A stretch of DNA of 50,078 nt from Thermoleophilia bacterium (GCA_017882585.1 JADGPF010000011.1:1-50078); one strand, 5' to 3'; counted from the stretch's first letter, positions 31,757 through 41,120 are shown. Numbers and translations are program-made. The notes: generated by a model from the sequence alone, not told the origin.

Positions 31757-32191
31757 GTGGCTGAACGCGACTGGGACGCCGAGATCGATCGGTGGACCGA
31801 GCGCTTCCGAGACGTTCCGAACCCGCCCGAGCCGTTCGCACGCGCACTCCGGGACGGCTGGGACCCGGACGCGCGCGCGCAGTTGGCCGCCGAGGCGGCG
31901 GCATACGCCGAGCGCACGCACGGGTTCTTGTCCCAGGTCGCCGAAGCCGGCTGGGATCTTGTGCGCTTCGACGCCAAACTCGGCAGTTGCGGCGTCTGCG
32001 AGAAGTACGTGGGTAAGGCGTACTCACTCCGTGGGGAGCACCCGCAGCTGCCGCCTCCACCGCCGCTGCCGATCTGCCCCGCCTGCCGGCACACGTTGAA
32101 CCTCATGACCCCGTTTTTCATGCAGAGCACCGGCATGGACGTCGACGAGCTCGCCGCCGAGGCGCAGCCGTTCGAGGACGACTGGCGGTGA
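31757..32191 (+). CDS. hypothetical four-Cys protein
   Basis: The 144-residue soluble protein has a charged helical first half (DWDAEIDRWTERFRDVPNPP; a Glu/Ala-rich helix near 40-60), then GSCGVCEKYVGKAYSLRG near residue 75-92 and ICPACRHTLNLM near 105-116. The two CxxC pairs could bind one zinc. A stretch PPPPPLP lies between. No family was recognised; there is faint likeness to zinc-binding heads of phage minor head proteins, but no phage genes are near. It starts with GTG four bases after the MqnD-like stop and overlaps the next gene (GTGA). Confidence 0.7.
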   Translation: MAERDWDAEIDRWTERFRDVPNPPEPFARALRDGWDPDARAQLAAEAAAYAERTHGFLSQVAEAGWDLVRFDAKLGSCGVCEKYVGKAYSLRGEHPQLPPPPPLPICPACRHTLNLMTPFFMQSTGMDVDELAAEAQPFEDDWR

Positions 32192-32970
32192 GCGCGGACT
32201 ATGCGCCGCCACCCGCCCAGCCGCTCGGGTTGGCGGGCATCATGCGTACGGCGCTGACGATGTACCGGGCCGTCCCCGTGCCGTTTGTGTTGGTGGCGCT
32301 CGTGAGCACCCTGCCCGAGGCGGTCCTGCTCATCGGCAGTCAGCTGGCCTATGGCGGACCGTCAACGCGGTTGCGGGAACTCGTGCAGGAGCTGCTCACG
32401 CTGCTCCCCCAGCTCCTGCTCGGGCAGCTTTCGATCGCGGCCTCGACGGTGCTGATCCTCCACCTGGTCAACGGGCAACCGGCAAACCCGGGCGTTGCAC
32501 TCGAACGCGTCGGGGAGCGGTTCTGGCCGCTGGTGGCCGTGGTGTTCATCACGACGCTCGGCATCCTGGTGGGGTTCCTGGCGCTCCTGATCCCCGGCAT
32601 CTATCTGTTCGTGGTGTGGCTGGTGGCCCCCATCACCGTGGTGACCGAGCAGCGCAGCATTCGCGACGCCATCGGGCGCAGCGTCGCGCTGGTGCGGGGG
32701 CATTTTTGGTGGGTGCTCGGCAGCTGGTTGGCGATCCAGATCACCGTCGGCCTTGGCGGCTTGCTTATCGCGGACCTCATCAACATTCCACTTGACGCGG
32801 TTGGGGGGACCCTCGGGATCGTGCTGCGCGGACTCGGTGCGTTCATCGCGCTGACGGTCGTGGCACCGGTCGCCAACGCGGGTGTCGCGTTGATCTACGT
32901 CGAGCTGCGCGTCCACGAAACGCCGGCGTGGCCGCTGCCCCCGATACGCAGCCCCCGTCGCACCGCCTAA
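32188..32970 (+). CDS. multi-pass membrane protein (DUF975/glycerophosphodiester-membrane-domain-like)
   Basis: The 260-residue protein has six predicted membrane helices, e.g. VPVPFVLVALVSTLPEAVLL, LVAVVFITTLGILVGFLALLIPGIYLFVVW, and FIALTVVAPVANAGVALIYVEL. The central block LLIPGIYLFV...APITVVTEQRSIRDAIGRSVALVRGHFW is shared by a large family of poorly known membrane proteins often annotated as glycerophosphoryl diester phosphodiesterase membrane domain. No catalytic residues are visible. Coupled to the gene upstream by a GTGA overlap. Confidence 0.82.
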   Translation: MSADYAPPPAQPLGLAGIMRTALTMYRAVPVPFVLVALVSTLPEAVLLIGSQLAYGGPSTRLRELVQELLTLLPQLLLGQLSIAASTVLILHLVNGQPANPGVALERVGERFWPLVAVVFITTLGILVGFLALLIPGIYLFVVWLVAPITVVTEQRSIRDAIGRSVALVRGHFWWVLGSWLAIQITVGLGGLLIADLINIPLDAVGGTLGIVLRGLGAFIALTVVAPVANAGVALIYVELRVHETPAWPLPPIRSPRRTA

Positions 32971-33047
32971 CGCGCGGTGTGCGACCCGCAGCGCAGTCGC
33001 TCGCCCCCCCGCGTCGCCATGACATCTTCCGACTTCCATCAGATCGC

Positions 33048-33059
33048 CATAACAATTTG
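33048..33059 (+). repeat. intergenic 12-mer CATAACAATTTG, copy 2
   Basis: This is identical to the copy at 11713 and lies 16 bases before the ATG of the Crp/Fnr regulator at 33076. It could be an autoregulatory site. Confidence 0.5.
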
Positions 33060-33075
33060 GTGCGACAGTCCTTGC

Positions 33076-33822
33076 ATGGCTATCGCACTCAAAGAAGTTT
33101 CCCAGTTGCCCGCGACCCCGAGCCGTCCCCGGTTCGCCTCGCGGCTCAGCATTGCCCGCATGGATTTGTTCGCAGGGTTGCCCGCGGCCGATCTCACGAT
33201 GTTGGAGAACCGTCTCCCGGTCGTGCGCTGGCCTCGCGGCGGTGAGATCCCGGAGCCGCTACTGCGGCCGGACCACCTATTTGTGGTCCGTGCCGGTCGT
33301 ATTGCGGTCTTCGAGTCCACCGCGGCCGGACACGAAGTGATGACCGCGATCCTCGACGAGGGCAACGTCTACTCGACCCTCGGCAGCGCGACCGAACCCA
33401 TGATCGCGGCCCTCGAGGACTCGGCGGTCTCGCCGCTGTCGGGCCAGTCGCTCGAAGCACTGATGTCCCGCTATCCCCGCCTCGGCCGCAACTTGGCCCA
33501 GGTTCTGTCCGAGCGCACGTCCACGCTCAGCGAGACGGTCGCGCTGATCAGCGAGATGCGCGTCGAAGACCGCCTGCGTGCACGGCTGCACCAACTCGCC
33601 GACCGGTTCGGCGTGGCCGCACCCGAAGGCATTCAGCTGCGGCTCGACCTCACCCACGCCCAGTGGGCGTCGCTGGTCGGTGCGTCACGGGAAGCCGTCA
33701 CGACCGGCTTTTCCAAGCTGCGCAGTGCCGGCCAGATCACCATGGATGGCCGCGCGATCACGATACCGTGGCACGTCGTGCCGCCGATCGTGCCTGAAGC
33801 ACCGGCGCACGCCGCCGCCTAG
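33076..33822 (+). CDS. Crp/Fnr family transcriptional regulator
   Basis: The 248-residue protein has a cNMP-binding-type barrel (MDLFAGLPAADLTMLE, HLFVVRAGRIAVFE, AILDEGNVYS; about residues 29-110), a long dimer helix, and a Crp-type winged helix near 185-235 with THAQWASLVGASREAVTTGFSKL. No Cys cluster for Fe-S is present, and the phosphate-binding RET/RxA motif is not seen, so cAMP binding is doubtful. Start ATG 33076 was chosen; 33160 is possible. A shared 12-mer lies upstream, suggesting autoregulation. Targets are unknown. Confidence 0.88.
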   Translation: MAIALKEVSQLPATPSRPRFASRLSIARMDLFAGLPAADLTMLENRLPVVRWPRGGEIPEPLLRPDHLFVVRAGRIAVFESTAAGHEVMTAILDEGNVYSTLGSATEPMIAALEDSAVSPLSGQSLEALMSRYPRLGRNLAQVLSERTSTLSETVALISEMRVEDRLRARLHQLADRFGVAAPEGIQLRLDLTHAQWASLVGASREAVTTGFSKLRSAGQITMDGRAITIPWHVVPPIVPEAPAHAAA

Positions 33823-33833
33823 CACGTCGAAGT

Positions 33834-33860
33834 CCGCGGTCCGGCTGATGCCGGCCGCGG
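33834..33860. terminator. bidirectional terminator hairpin
   Basis: CCGCGG plus CCGGC pairs with GCCGG plus CCGCGG around a TGAT loop with one bulged T. It lies between the convergent Crp/Fnr and lipoprotein genes. Confidence 0.65.
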
Positions 33861-33910
33861 CTGGCGATGTGCGTTCGCGCGATGGCGGGCGCCCGCCGCG
33901 CGTCGACACG

Positions 33911-34381
33911 TTATCCGGCGCCGGCCTGCTGGAGCGCGCCGATCGCCGTACGCAGCGGCACCAGGTGCGCGATCAACGTCGGCACGTTGCCCGCATGCGC
34001 CGCGGCGTCGATCGCCGACATCTCCACGACCACGACGCCCAGGGGCCCGATGATCGCCTCCCGTTGGGCGTCCAGACGCGAGTCGGAGACCTGCTCGGTC
34101 GACAAGCGGTTCAGCCCGAGCTGAGTCTGCTGAAACGACTTGTCCAGCAAGGGCGCGGATGCCTTGGCCTGCGCGGCGGTCAGGGTCGGGCCATTTGCGC
34201 CGAGGGCGTCCGCGAATGCCCGGACGGCCGTCGCCGTCGCGGCCGAGTCGCCCAGGAAGACCTGAGGTCCGACGCGGGTCCCCGACGGGAGGGTTGCCGT
34301 CGGCGCAGGGAGCGAGGCCGCGCCGCACCCGGCCAGCACCAGGCATACCGGCGCGAGCACCGCGGCCGCGAGCCTGCGCAT
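33911..34381 (-). CDS. small lipoprotein of unknown function
   Basis: The 156-residue protein starts MRRLAAAVLAPVCLVLAGC, a signal peptide with lipobox LAGC (Cys19). The mature part is helical, with ATAVRAFADALGANG, KSFQQTQLGLNRL and IDAAAHAGNVPTLIAHLVPL, and lacks further Cys. It should sit on the outer face of the membrane. The family is not recognised. A GTG 24 bases upstream is an alternative start. The open frame further upstream is not coding-like. Confidence 0.75.
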   Translation of the reverse strand: MRRLAAAVLAPVCLVLAGCGAASLPAPTATLPSGTRVGPQVFLGDSAATATAVRAFADALGANGPTLTAAQAKASAPLLDKSFQQTQLGLNRLSTEQVSDSRLDAQREAIIGPLGVVVVEMSAIDAAAHAGNVPTLIAHLVPLRTAIGALQQAGAG

Positions 34382-34506
34382 CTGAATCCTGCGTTGCCTC
34401 ACCCGGTCACCCTCATCCACACTCTGCGTGCGCCATTGTCCCACCTGCATCGGCCGGAGCAGCGCCATCCGGATCGTGCCATCCCGCGGCCGCCGCCGTC
34501 GCGGAC

Positions 34507-34544
34507 GCGGGTCCGGGTGGCCCGGTAGAAGCCGCCGGACCCGC
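34507..34544 (-). terminator. hairpin after the quinone reductase gene
   Basis: GCGGGTCCGG and CCGGACCCGC form a ten-pair stem with an 18-base loop, eight bases beyond the minus-strand stop at 34552. No U-tract. Confidence 0.5.
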
Positions 34545-34551
34545 CCGCGTC

Positions 34552-35493
34552 TTAGGGCACGAGCACGAGCTTGCCGCGTGTGTGACCGGACTCGGCGGCG
34601 CGGTGGGCGTCCGCGGCGCGCGCAAACGGGAAGGTCTCCTGGACGCACGCGTGCACGGCCCCCTGCGCCACGAGGTCGGCGATGGCCTGCATCTGCTGCC
34701 CGTCCGGGCGCACGAGCATGTGCACGCCGCGCACGCCATGGGCCTCGGCGTCCTCTTGGGGCAGCGGCCCGAGGATCGAGACCATGATGCCCCCCTTGCG
34801 CAGGACTCCCCAAGACCGCTGCCGGACGTCCCCGCCCTGGCTCTCGAGTACGACGTCGACGTCTGAGAGTACCTCGACGAAGTCGGTGGTCGTGTAGTCA
34901 ATCGGAATGTCGACACCGAGCTCGCGCAGGAAGTCCTGGTTGGCGGGCCCGGCGGTCCCGGCCACGCGAGCACCGCGGGCCTTGGCCAGCTGGACCGCAG
35001 CCGATCCGACCCCGCCGGCGGCCGCATGGATGAGCACCAACTGCCCGGCCCCGAGCTCGGCCCGCTCGAACGCCTGGTACGCCGTCAGCGCCACCAGCGG
35101 CAGCGAGGCGGCGTCGACGTGACTGATGTTGTCCGGCTTATGGGCCATGTCCGCGGCCGGCACCGCCGCGTACTCGGCATAGGCGCCGGCGGCCTTCGGA
35201 AAGCCCGCCAGCCCGAACACCTCGTCGCCGACGGCAAAGCCGTCGACACCCGGCCCGACGGCCTCCACGACCCCGGAGATATCCCACCCGAGAATGACCG
35301 GCGGCTCGATGCCGCGGCTCTTCATCAGTCCGCCGTTGCGCCGCGTCTTCCAGTCGACCGGGTTGATCCCGGCGGCGCCCACGCGCACGAGCAGTTCGCC
35401 CTCACCGGCTTCGGGCCGTGGCACCTCCTCGAGGCGCAGCTCCTCGGGGTCGCCCCACTCGTGGGTGACAAGTGCCCGCATCGTGCCCGGCAT
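34552..35493 (-). CDS. NADP-dependent oxidoreductase, quinone-reductase-like MDR protein
   Basis: The 313-residue protein is a zinc-free medium-chain dehydrogenase. It has GAAGINPVDWKTRRNGGLM near 40-58, WDISGVVEAVGPGVDGFAVGDEVFG near 70-95, and the Rossmann motif LIHAAAGGVGSAAVQLAKARGA near 153-175. No catalytic or structural zinc Cys are present. It should reduce quinones or enones with NADPH. GGAGGC stands before the ATG. TAGTCT at 35534-35529 may be its -10. Confidence 0.92.
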   Translation of the reverse strand: MPGTMRALVTHEWGDPEELRLEEVPRPEAGEGELLVRVGAAGINPVDWKTRRNGGLMKSRGIEPPVILGWDISGVVEAVGPGVDGFAVGDEVFGLAGFPKAAGAYAEYAAVPAADMAHKPDNISHVDAASLPLVALTAYQAFERAELGAGQLVLIHAAAGGVGSAAVQLAKARGARVAGTAGPANQDFLRELGVDIPIDYTTTDFVEVLSDVDVVLESQGGDVRQRSWGVLRKGGIMVSILGPLPQEDAEAHGVRGVHMLVRPDGQQMQAIADLVAQGAVHACVQETFPFARAADAHRAAESGHTRGKLVLVP

Positions 35494-35528
35494 AACAGCC
35501 TCCGCATCGTCGTGTCCCTACCCCGGGC

Positions 35529-35534
35529 AGACTA
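35529..35534 (-). promoter_or_regulatory. -10 box TAGTCT
   Basis: TAGTCT on the minus strand lies 35 bases before the quinone reductase start; the same hexamer precedes the zinc-ribbon gene at 46647. Confidence 0.45.
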
Positions 35535-35621
35535 CCCGCCATCGCCGGGCGTGCGCGATCGGGCGCGGGGTCCGCCCGCGGTTCGCTGGGAATGAGCTCG
35601 CCGCGCCCAAACCCCGCCCGC

Positions 35622-35627
35622 TAGACT
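35622..35627 (+). promoter_or_regulatory. -10 box TAGACT of transketolase
   Basis: TAGACT lies 37 bases before the GTG start, followed by an AAAGG ribosome binding site. Confidence 0.5.
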
Positions 35628-35663
35628 CATCCGGCCCGTCTGAACGCCCACCGAAAGGTCCGC

Positions 35664-37643
35664 GTGCCCGTCGATCTCGCCCCCGATCAGCTGGTCGTCA
35701 CGACCGTCCGCACCCTGTCCATCGACGCCGTCCAGCGCGCGAATAGCGGGCACCCCGGCGCCCCGATGGGGCTCGCGCCCGTCGGGTGGATGCTGTTCGG
35801 CCACCACCTGCGCTTCGACCCCCTGGACCCCGAATGGCCCAACCGGGATCGGTTCGTCCTCTCGGCCGGCCATGCGTCGGCGCTGCTGTACTCGCTGCTG
35901 CACCTGACCGGCTATGCGCTGACCATCGACGACCTCAAGGAATTTCGCCAATGGGGCTCCGCCACGCCGGGGCACCCCGAACGCGGTGACACGCCAGGGG
36001 TCGAGGTGACCACGGGTCCGCTCGGACAGGGGTTCGCCAATGCCGTCGGCCTGGCGCTTGCCGAGTGCCTGCTCGCCGAGCAGTTCAATCGGCCCGGGCA
36101 CGAGATCGTCGATCACCGCACCTGGTTTATCTGCTCGGACGGGGATCTGATGGAGGGCATCTCCTACGAGGCGGCATCACTGGCGGGCCATCTCGGGCTG
36201 AGCAAGCTCATCGGGATCTACGACCACAACTCGGTCAGCCTCGACGGTCCCACCTCCCTGTCGTTTACCGAGAACGTGCCGGAGCGTTTCGGCGCCGCCG
36301 GCTGGCGCGTGCTGGAGATCGACGACGGCAACGACCTTGCCGAGATCGACGAGGTCCTAAGCGCGGCGTCCATCTCGGACGGCCGGCCGACCATGATCGT
36401 GGCGGCCACCCACATCGGATTCGGCTCCCCGCACAAACACGATTCGTCCGCCGCGCATGGATCGCCGCTCGGCGCGGACGAGGTCGCCGCGACCAAACGC
36501 GCCTACGGCTGGCCCGAGGACGCACAGTTCCTGGTTCCCGACGAGGTCGGCGCATGGGCCGGGCACCTGCAGGAACGCGGACGGGCACTGCGCAGCAGTT
36601 GGCAGGCGGCGTTCGAGGCGTATGCCGCCGCTCACCCCGCGGCCGCCGCCGACGCGACGCGGCGGCTGCGGTGTGAGCTCCCTGGCGACTGGCAGTCCGA
36701 CCTGCCGTCCTTTCCCCCCGGCGAATCGATGGCGACCCGGTCCTCAGGCGGCAAGGTCCTCAACGCGCTTGCCGCCCGGATCCCCGAGTTGGTGCAAGGC
36801 GCGGCCGATCTGTCGAGCTCGACCGACACGACCATCGCCGGCAGTGGCGACGTCGCCATCGACCGCTTCGGTGCTCGCAACATTCGCTTCGGCGTGCGCG
36901 AGCACTCGATGGGCGCGATCTGCAACGGGCTCGCCGCACACGGCGGTCTGCGACCGGTCTGCTCGACGTTCATGATGTTCTCCGACTATATGAAGAACAC
37001 GATCCGCATGGCGGCGCTGCAGCGGCTGCCGGTCGTGTTCGTCTACACCCATGATTCGGTCGGGCTGGGAGAAGACGGCCCGACCCATCAGCCGGTCGAG
37101 CACCTGGCGGCGCTGCGGGCGATCCCCGACCTGGTCGTCATCCGCCCGGCGGATGCCACCGAGGCCGCCGCGGCCTGGGAGTTTGCGATTACCCGCGCCG
37201 ACGGGCCGACGGTGCTGGTCCTGTCACGCCAGGGCCTGCCGACCCTGCCCCACGCCCCCGACCTCGCACAGGGGGCCTACGTGCTGCGCGACGGCAACGA
37301 CTGCATCCTGATGGCCACCGGCAGCGAGGTGCCACTCATCGAGCAGGCCGCCGATGTCCTCGCCGATCGCGGGATCGATGCGCGAGTCGTCAGCATGCCG
37401 AGCTGGGAATTGTTCGTCGCGCAGCCCCAGGAGTACCAGGACAGCGTGCTCCCGCCCGCGATTCGACGGCGGGTCAGCATCGAGGCCGCCGCAACGCTGG
37501 GTTGGCACCGCTTCGTGGGGCTCGACGGGATCGCGATCGGCATCGATCGCTTCGGCGCGTCGGCGCCCGGCGACGTCGTGCTCGCGCACCTGGGCATCAC
37601 GGTCGAGGCGGTCGTCGCGGCCGCGAGTTCGCTGTCGTCGTAG
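35664..37643 (+). CDS. tkt: transketolase
   Basis: The 659-residue enzyme moves two-carbon units between sugar phosphates with thiamine diphosphate. It has [18 protein letters not shown] near residue 29-46, the ThDP motif CSDGDLMEG near 157-165 with later DHN, FRERH-equivalent [11 protein letters not shown] near 411-421 with the catalytic Glu, and [26 protein letters not shown] near 460-485. Length is usual. GTG start preceded by AAAGG. It heads the pentose phosphate block before zwf and opcA; the transaldolase often found between them in actinobacteria is absent. Confidence 0.97.
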   Translation: MPVDLAPDQLVVTTVRTLSIDAVQRANSGHPGAPMGLAPVGWMLFGHHLRFDPLDPEWPNRDRFVLSAGHASALLYSLLHLTGYALTIDDLKEFRQWGSATPGHPERGDTPGVEVTTGPLGQGFANAVGLALAECLLAEQFNRPGHEIVDHRTWFICSDGDLMEGISYEAASLAGHLGLSKLIGIYDHNSVSLDGPTSLSFTENVPERFGAAGWRVLEIDDGNDLAEIDEVLSAASISDGRPTMIVAATHIGFGSPHKHDSSAAHGSPLGADEVAATKRAYGWPEDAQFLVPDEVGAWAGHLQERGRALRSSWQAAFEAYAAAHPAAAADATRRLRCELPGDWQSDLPSFPPGESMATRSSGGKVLNALAARIPELVQGAADLSSSTDTTIAGSGDVAIDRFGARNIRFGVREHSMGAICNGLAAHGGLRPVCSTFMMFSDYMKNTIRMAALQRLPVVFVYTHDSVGLGEDGPTHQPVEHLAALRAIPDLVVIRPADATEAAAAWEFAITRADGPTVLVLSRQGLPTLPHAPDLAQGAYVLRDGNDCILMATGSEVPLIEQAADVLADRGIDARVVSMPSWELFVAQPQEYQDSVLPPAIRRRVSIEAAATLGWHRFVGLDGIAIGIDRFGASAPGDVVLAHLGITVEAVVAAASSLSS

Positions 37644-37696
37644 ACGTCTCCGGGACGCGGGCGCAGCGCGAACGCGCCGGACACCCATCCCTGCTC

Positions 37697-37719
37697 GCCG
37701 GGGGATCCGCCGCCCCGGC
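37697..37719 (+). terminator. hairpin between tkt and zwf
   Basis: GCCGGGG and CCCCGGC pair with a nine-base loop, 53 bases after the tkt stop. If it terminates, zwf needs its own promoter; TATTCG at 37748 is a weak candidate. Confidence 0.45.
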
Positions 37720-37785
37720 TCCTCACACGGTGATTCGCGTGCCAAGGTATTCGGGACACCGACCCGCGCCGCACGAGGAGGACCC

Positions 37786-37848
37786 ATGCAAGCCGCGATG
37801 AGCGGTGCCGGGAGTACGGCGCCGACCCCCAGCGAGGCGTCAACGTGA
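37786..37848 (+). CDS. 20-residue upstream reading frame overlapping zwf
   Basis: ATG 37786 is preceded by GAGGAGGACCC, the strongest ribosome binding site in the area. It reads MQAAMSGAGSTAPTPSEAST and stops at TGA 37846-37848, which overlaps the GTG of zwf by four bases (GTGA). It could be a leader that couples translation of zwf, or a remnant of a lost gene such as transaldolase. No codon run (Leu, His, Trp) suggests attenuation. Confidence 0.45.
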   Translation: MQAAMSGAGSTAPTPSEAST

Positions 37849-39398
37849 CCAGCGCCGCAACCGTCGCAAACGACCCCCAGACCGCCTTCGATCTCGGCGC
37901 GCGCCTGTCACGGACCCCGGCGCCGGCAAGCATCGTGATATTTGGCGCGTCGGGCGACCTCAGCCACCGGAAGCTCATGCCGGCCCTGTACAACCTGGCC
38001 CTGCAACAGCTGCTGCCGTCGGAGATGAACATCATCGGGATGTCGCGCAGCGCCTGGAGTGACGACCAGTTCCGGGAGGAGGTGCGTCAGGCGGTCGCGA
38101 CCCACGGAGCGCACGACGTGCTCGACGCGGATATCTGGGACGCATTTGCACGCCGCCTTCACTACCTGAGTGCATCGTTCGACAATCCGGGCGCCTACAA
38201 CGATCTGCGCGGCGCGCTCGCCCACCTGAACCGCAGCACTGGCGGTCTCGGTAACCGGCTGTTCTACCTGGCCACCGCCCCGGAGTTCTTTCCGGTGATC
38301 GCCGAGCAGCTCGGTGGCGCCGGGCTGGCCAGCGAAGACGACGACACCTTCAGCCGGATCGTGATCGAAAAACCCTTCGGCGAAAATCTCGCCAGCGCAC
38401 GCACGCTCAATGAGCGCGTCGGTGCGGTGTTCGGCGAACGTCAGACCTACCGCATCGATCACTATCTGGGCAAGGAGACCGTCCAGAACCTGTTGGTGTT
38501 GCGGTTCGGCAACGCGATCTTCGAGCCGATCTGGAACCGTCGGTATGTCGACCACGTCCAGATCACGGTCGCCGAAGACCTGGGCGTCGAAAACCGTGGC
38601 GGGTACTACGACCAGAGCGGCGCCCTGCGGGACATCGTCCAGAACCACATCTTTCAGGTGCTGAGTCTGGTGGCGATGGAGCCGCCCGCGCGGTTCGACA
38701 GCCGTAGCGTGCACGACGAGAAGGTCAAGGTGCTGCGGGCGATTCCGGAGATCACCGCCGACAACATCCACGAATCGGCGGTACGCGGGCAGTACCGGGC
38801 CGGGTTCATCGCCGGGCAGCCGGTCGTCGGCTACCGCGCCGAGCACGGCGTCGCCCCCGACTCCAATACCGAGACCTTCGTCGCGATGCGGCTGACCGTC
38901 GACAACTGGCGCTGGGCGGGAACGCCGTTCTACCTGCGGACCGGCAAGCGCATGCCGCGTCGCGCCACCGAGGTCGCGATTCAGTTCAAGCCCGCGCCGC
39001 ACCTGCCGTTTGCCCACACCGTCGTCGAATCGACCGAACCCAACCTGCTGATCCTGCGCATCCAGCCCGACGAGGGCACATCGCTGCGGTTTTCGGCGAA
39101 GGTGCCGGGGCCGCAGGTCGACATCCGCAACGTCAGCATGGACTTCCAGTACGGCAGCTCGTTCCTCAAGCCCACCGCCGAGGCATATGAGCGGCTGCTG
39201 CTGGACGCGTTGTTGGGCGACTCGACGCTTTTTGCCCGCTGGGACGAGGTCGAACGGGGTTGGGAGATCGTCGACGAACTGCTGCACCTGTGGGACTCGA
39301 CGCCGATTGCCGCATCGAATTATGCCGCCGGGACCTGGGGACCGACCGAGGCCGATGCGTTGATCCGTCGCGACGGCCGCGAGTGGCGGCGCTTGTGA
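37845..39398 (+). CDS. zwf: glucose-6-phosphate 1-dehydrogenase
   Basis: The 517-residue enzyme oxidises glucose 6-phosphate to the lactone with NADP, the first step of the pentose phosphate pathway. It has IVIFGASGDLSHRKLMPALY near residue 30-49, the phosphate-binding EKPFGENLASA near 175, the active-site RIDHYLGKETVQNLL near 202-216 with catalytic His, and YYDQSGALRDIVQNH. GTG start within an overlap with the short upstream frame; the own site GCGAGGCG is weak. Stop overlaps opcA (GTGA). Confidence 0.97.
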   Translation: MTSAATVANDPQTAFDLGARLSRTPAPASIVIFGASGDLSHRKLMPALYNLALQQLLPSEMNIIGMSRSAWSDDQFREEVRQAVATHGAHDVLDADIWDAFARRLHYLSASFDNPGAYNDLRGALAHLNRSTGGLGNRLFYLATAPEFFPVIAEQLGGAGLASEDDDTFSRIVIEKPFGENLASARTLNERVGAVFGERQTYRIDHYLGKETVQNLLVLRFGNAIFEPIWNRRYVDHVQITVAEDLGVENRGGYYDQSGALRDIVQNHIFQVLSLVAMEPPARFDSRSVHDEKVKVLRAIPEITADNIHESAVRGQYRAGFIAGQPVVGYRAEHGVAPDSNTETFVAMRLTVDNWRWAGTPFYLRTGKRMPRRATEVAIQFKPAPHLPFAHTVVESTEPNLLILRIQPDEGTSLRFSAKVPGPQVDIRNVSMDFQYGSSFLKPTAEAYERLLLDALLGDSTLFARWDEVERGWEIVDELLHLWDSTPIAASNYAAGTWGPTEADALIRRDGREWRRL

Positions 39399-40411
39399 GC
39401 GAACCGGCGACCGACGTCGCATGGGATGGTCATGTCGCAAACGTGGGCGAGCTGAGCCGCGCGCTCAACGAGCTCAAACCGACCGGCCCGGGCGGAGATC
39501 CGCTGGCGGTCGCGACGGTGCTCAACCTGGTCGTCGTCGCCGAGCCGGAGCGCGCAGCCGAAGCGGAGCGGGTCATCGAAGCGCTTGCCGACCACCAGCC
39601 CTCGCGCGCGATCATCGTCGCGCGCGATCCTGACGGCGATGGCATCGACGCACATGTGGAGGCACGCGCGCAGCTGATGGGAAGCACCCGCACGCCCTCG
39701 CGGGTCGAGCTGGTGCACCTGCGGCTGCACGGGGCTGCCGGCGGCGGGGCGGCGAGCGCGGTGCGTGCGCTGCTGCGCGCAGATCTGCCGGTCTTCGTCT
39801 GGTGGCCGGACCTCCCAGACCCGAAGGATCCCGTGTTCGTCGACTTGGCCCAGCGCGCAGACCGACTGATTGTCGAAGCCGGCCACGGCGACGGGTCCCT
39901 CGGGATCCGACGACTCGTCCAGGTCATCTCCGACCGGGGCCCGGCGGTGACGGATCTGGCCTGGGCCGCGCTGACCCCGTGGCGGCAGCTGCTCAACCAG
40001 CTCACGACCCGGGAGCACCTGGAGCACATGCGAGAGGGGGCGACCGCCACGATCCGCCACGGCGCCGCCGAGCCGACGCTGGGTACGCTGCTCCTCGGCG
40101 GCTGGCTGCTCGACAGCATCGGTCCGGCGACCACGGTCATGTTCGCCGCGGCGTCACGCGGCGGCGATCCGAGCATCTGCGAGATCCGGCTGGCGGACCC
40201 ATCCGGCCGCGTGGTGGAGATCGACCGCGTCACGGGCCGCGCCGCGGCAGCGGTGGTCACCCACGCGCCCGACGCCACCACCCACGACCGCATGATGCCC
40301 ATGCCTGAGCCCACGCGCACGCAACTCTTGGCCGGCGAGCTCGAGCTTCAGCGCAGAGACCACCCGTTCGAGCGCGCCGTGCGTGCGGCCGTCCGCCTGG
40401 TCGGCGCCTGA
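39395..40411 (+). CDS. opcA: glucose-6-phosphate dehydrogenase assembly protein OpcA
   Basis: The 338-residue protein matches OpcA: NVGELSRALNELKP at the start, TVLNLVVVAE, SRAIIVARDPDGDGIDA, DLPVFVWWPDLPDPKDPVF near 145-163 and TDLAWAALTPWRQLLNQL. OpcA is a cyanobacterial and actinobacterial partner that assembles and activates Zwf, in some species under redox control. It is coupled to zwf by a four-base overlap, as usual for the pair. A longer open frame inside zwf is a shadow. Confidence 0.96.
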   Translation: MSEPATDVAWDGHVANVGELSRALNELKPTGPGGDPLAVATVLNLVVVAEPERAAEAERVIEALADHQPSRAIIVARDPDGDGIDAHVEARAQLMGSTRTPSRVELVHLRLHGAAGGGAASAVRALLRADLPVFVWWPDLPDPKDPVFVDLAQRADRLIVEAGHGDGSLGIRRLVQVISDRGPAVTDLAWAALTPWRQLLNQLTTREHLEHMREGATATIRHGAAEPTLGTLLLGGWLLDSIGPATTVMFAAASRGGDPSICEIRLADPSGRVVEIDRVTGRAAAAVVTHAPDATTHDRMMPMPEPTRTQLLAGELELQRRDHPFERAVRAAVRLVGA

Positions 40412-40439
40412 GCGCACCCGCCGGGCACGCGCACGCGGC

Positions 40440-41120
40440 TCAGTCGGTCAGTTGGGCGCGCTGGCCCGGCAACGCCGCGAATTCCTCGGCCTTGCGCGTC
40501 GGTCCGAACACGACCACCAGGTCCCGCTCGTTCAAGATCGTGTCCTGGGTCGCATAGGTGAAGCGCCCTCCGGGGCGCTTCACACACAGGACGGTGATGT
40601 CGTACTTCTGGCGCACGCCCGTGTCGGCGATGCGCTTGTTGATGAACTCGGTTGGCACAGTAGCCTCGATCAGGACGAACTCGGTGTCGAGCTCGACGTA
40701 GTCGACCGTGCGTCCGGACATCGTGTGCGCGACGCGCACGCCCATGTCCCGTTCCGGGAAGATCACGTTGTGTGCACCGACGCGCTGCAGGATCGAGCCG
40801 TGCTGGGTCGTGATCGCCTTGGCCCAGATCATCGGCACGCCGAGGTCGACCAGGGCGTAGGTCGCAAGGATGCTGGCTTGAATATCGTTGCCGATCGCCA
40901 CGACCGCCATGCCGAAGTCGTCGGCCCCGATCTGACGCAACACCTCGACGGTGGTGGCGTCGGCTTCGACCACGGTCGCTAGGTCGCCCGAGGTCTTTCG
41001 CACGACCGCCGGATCGGAGTCGATAGCCAGAACCTCGTGGCCCAGGCGCGTCATGGTGCGCGCCAGCGCCTGTCCGAACCGGCCGAGTCCAATGACGAGT
41101 ACTTGCTCTTTGTTAGCCAA
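40440..41120 (-). CDS. Trk/Ktr potassium uptake regulatory subunit
   Basis: The 226-residue cytosolic protein has an RCK domain: VLVIGLGRFGQALARTM (residues 7-23) with the GxGxxG nucleotide site, VLAIDSDPAVV, VVEADAT and an RCK_C part near 140-215. It forms the gating ring that binds ATP/ADP or NAD on KtrB/TrkH channels. The start is a TTG inside the last eight bases of the channel gene, preceded by GGAG, so both are coupled. Confidence 0.94.
   Translation of the reverse strand: MANKEQVLVIGLGRFGQALARTMTRLGHEVLAIDSDPAVVRKTSGDLATVVEADATTVEVLRQIGADDFGMAVVAIGNDIQASILATYALVDLGVPMIWAKAITTQHGSILQRVGAHNVIFPERDMGVRVAHTMSGRTVDYVELDTEFVLIEATVPTEFINKRIADTGVRQKYDITVLCVKRPGGRFTYATQDTILNERDLVVVFGPTRKAEEFAALPGQRAQLTD

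Noticed and set aside
30880-32136. 418-residue minus-strand frame opposite the MqnD-like gene
   Set aside because: Antisense shadow; the plus strand has recognisable family motifs and a ribosome binding site.
31757-32191. Phage minor head protein or prophage remnant
   Set aside because: Only a weak likeness of the Cys region; no terminase, portal, integrase or tail gene is present and base composition is even.
33046-33060. Likeness of CCATAACAATTTG to the lac operator
   Set aside because: Only a short AT-rich match and no LacI-type regulator is near; kept only as a repeated 12-mer.
37908-39440. 510-residue minus-strand frame opposite zwf
   Set aside because: zwf is certain on the plus strand and the antisense protein shows only the codon-shadow pattern.
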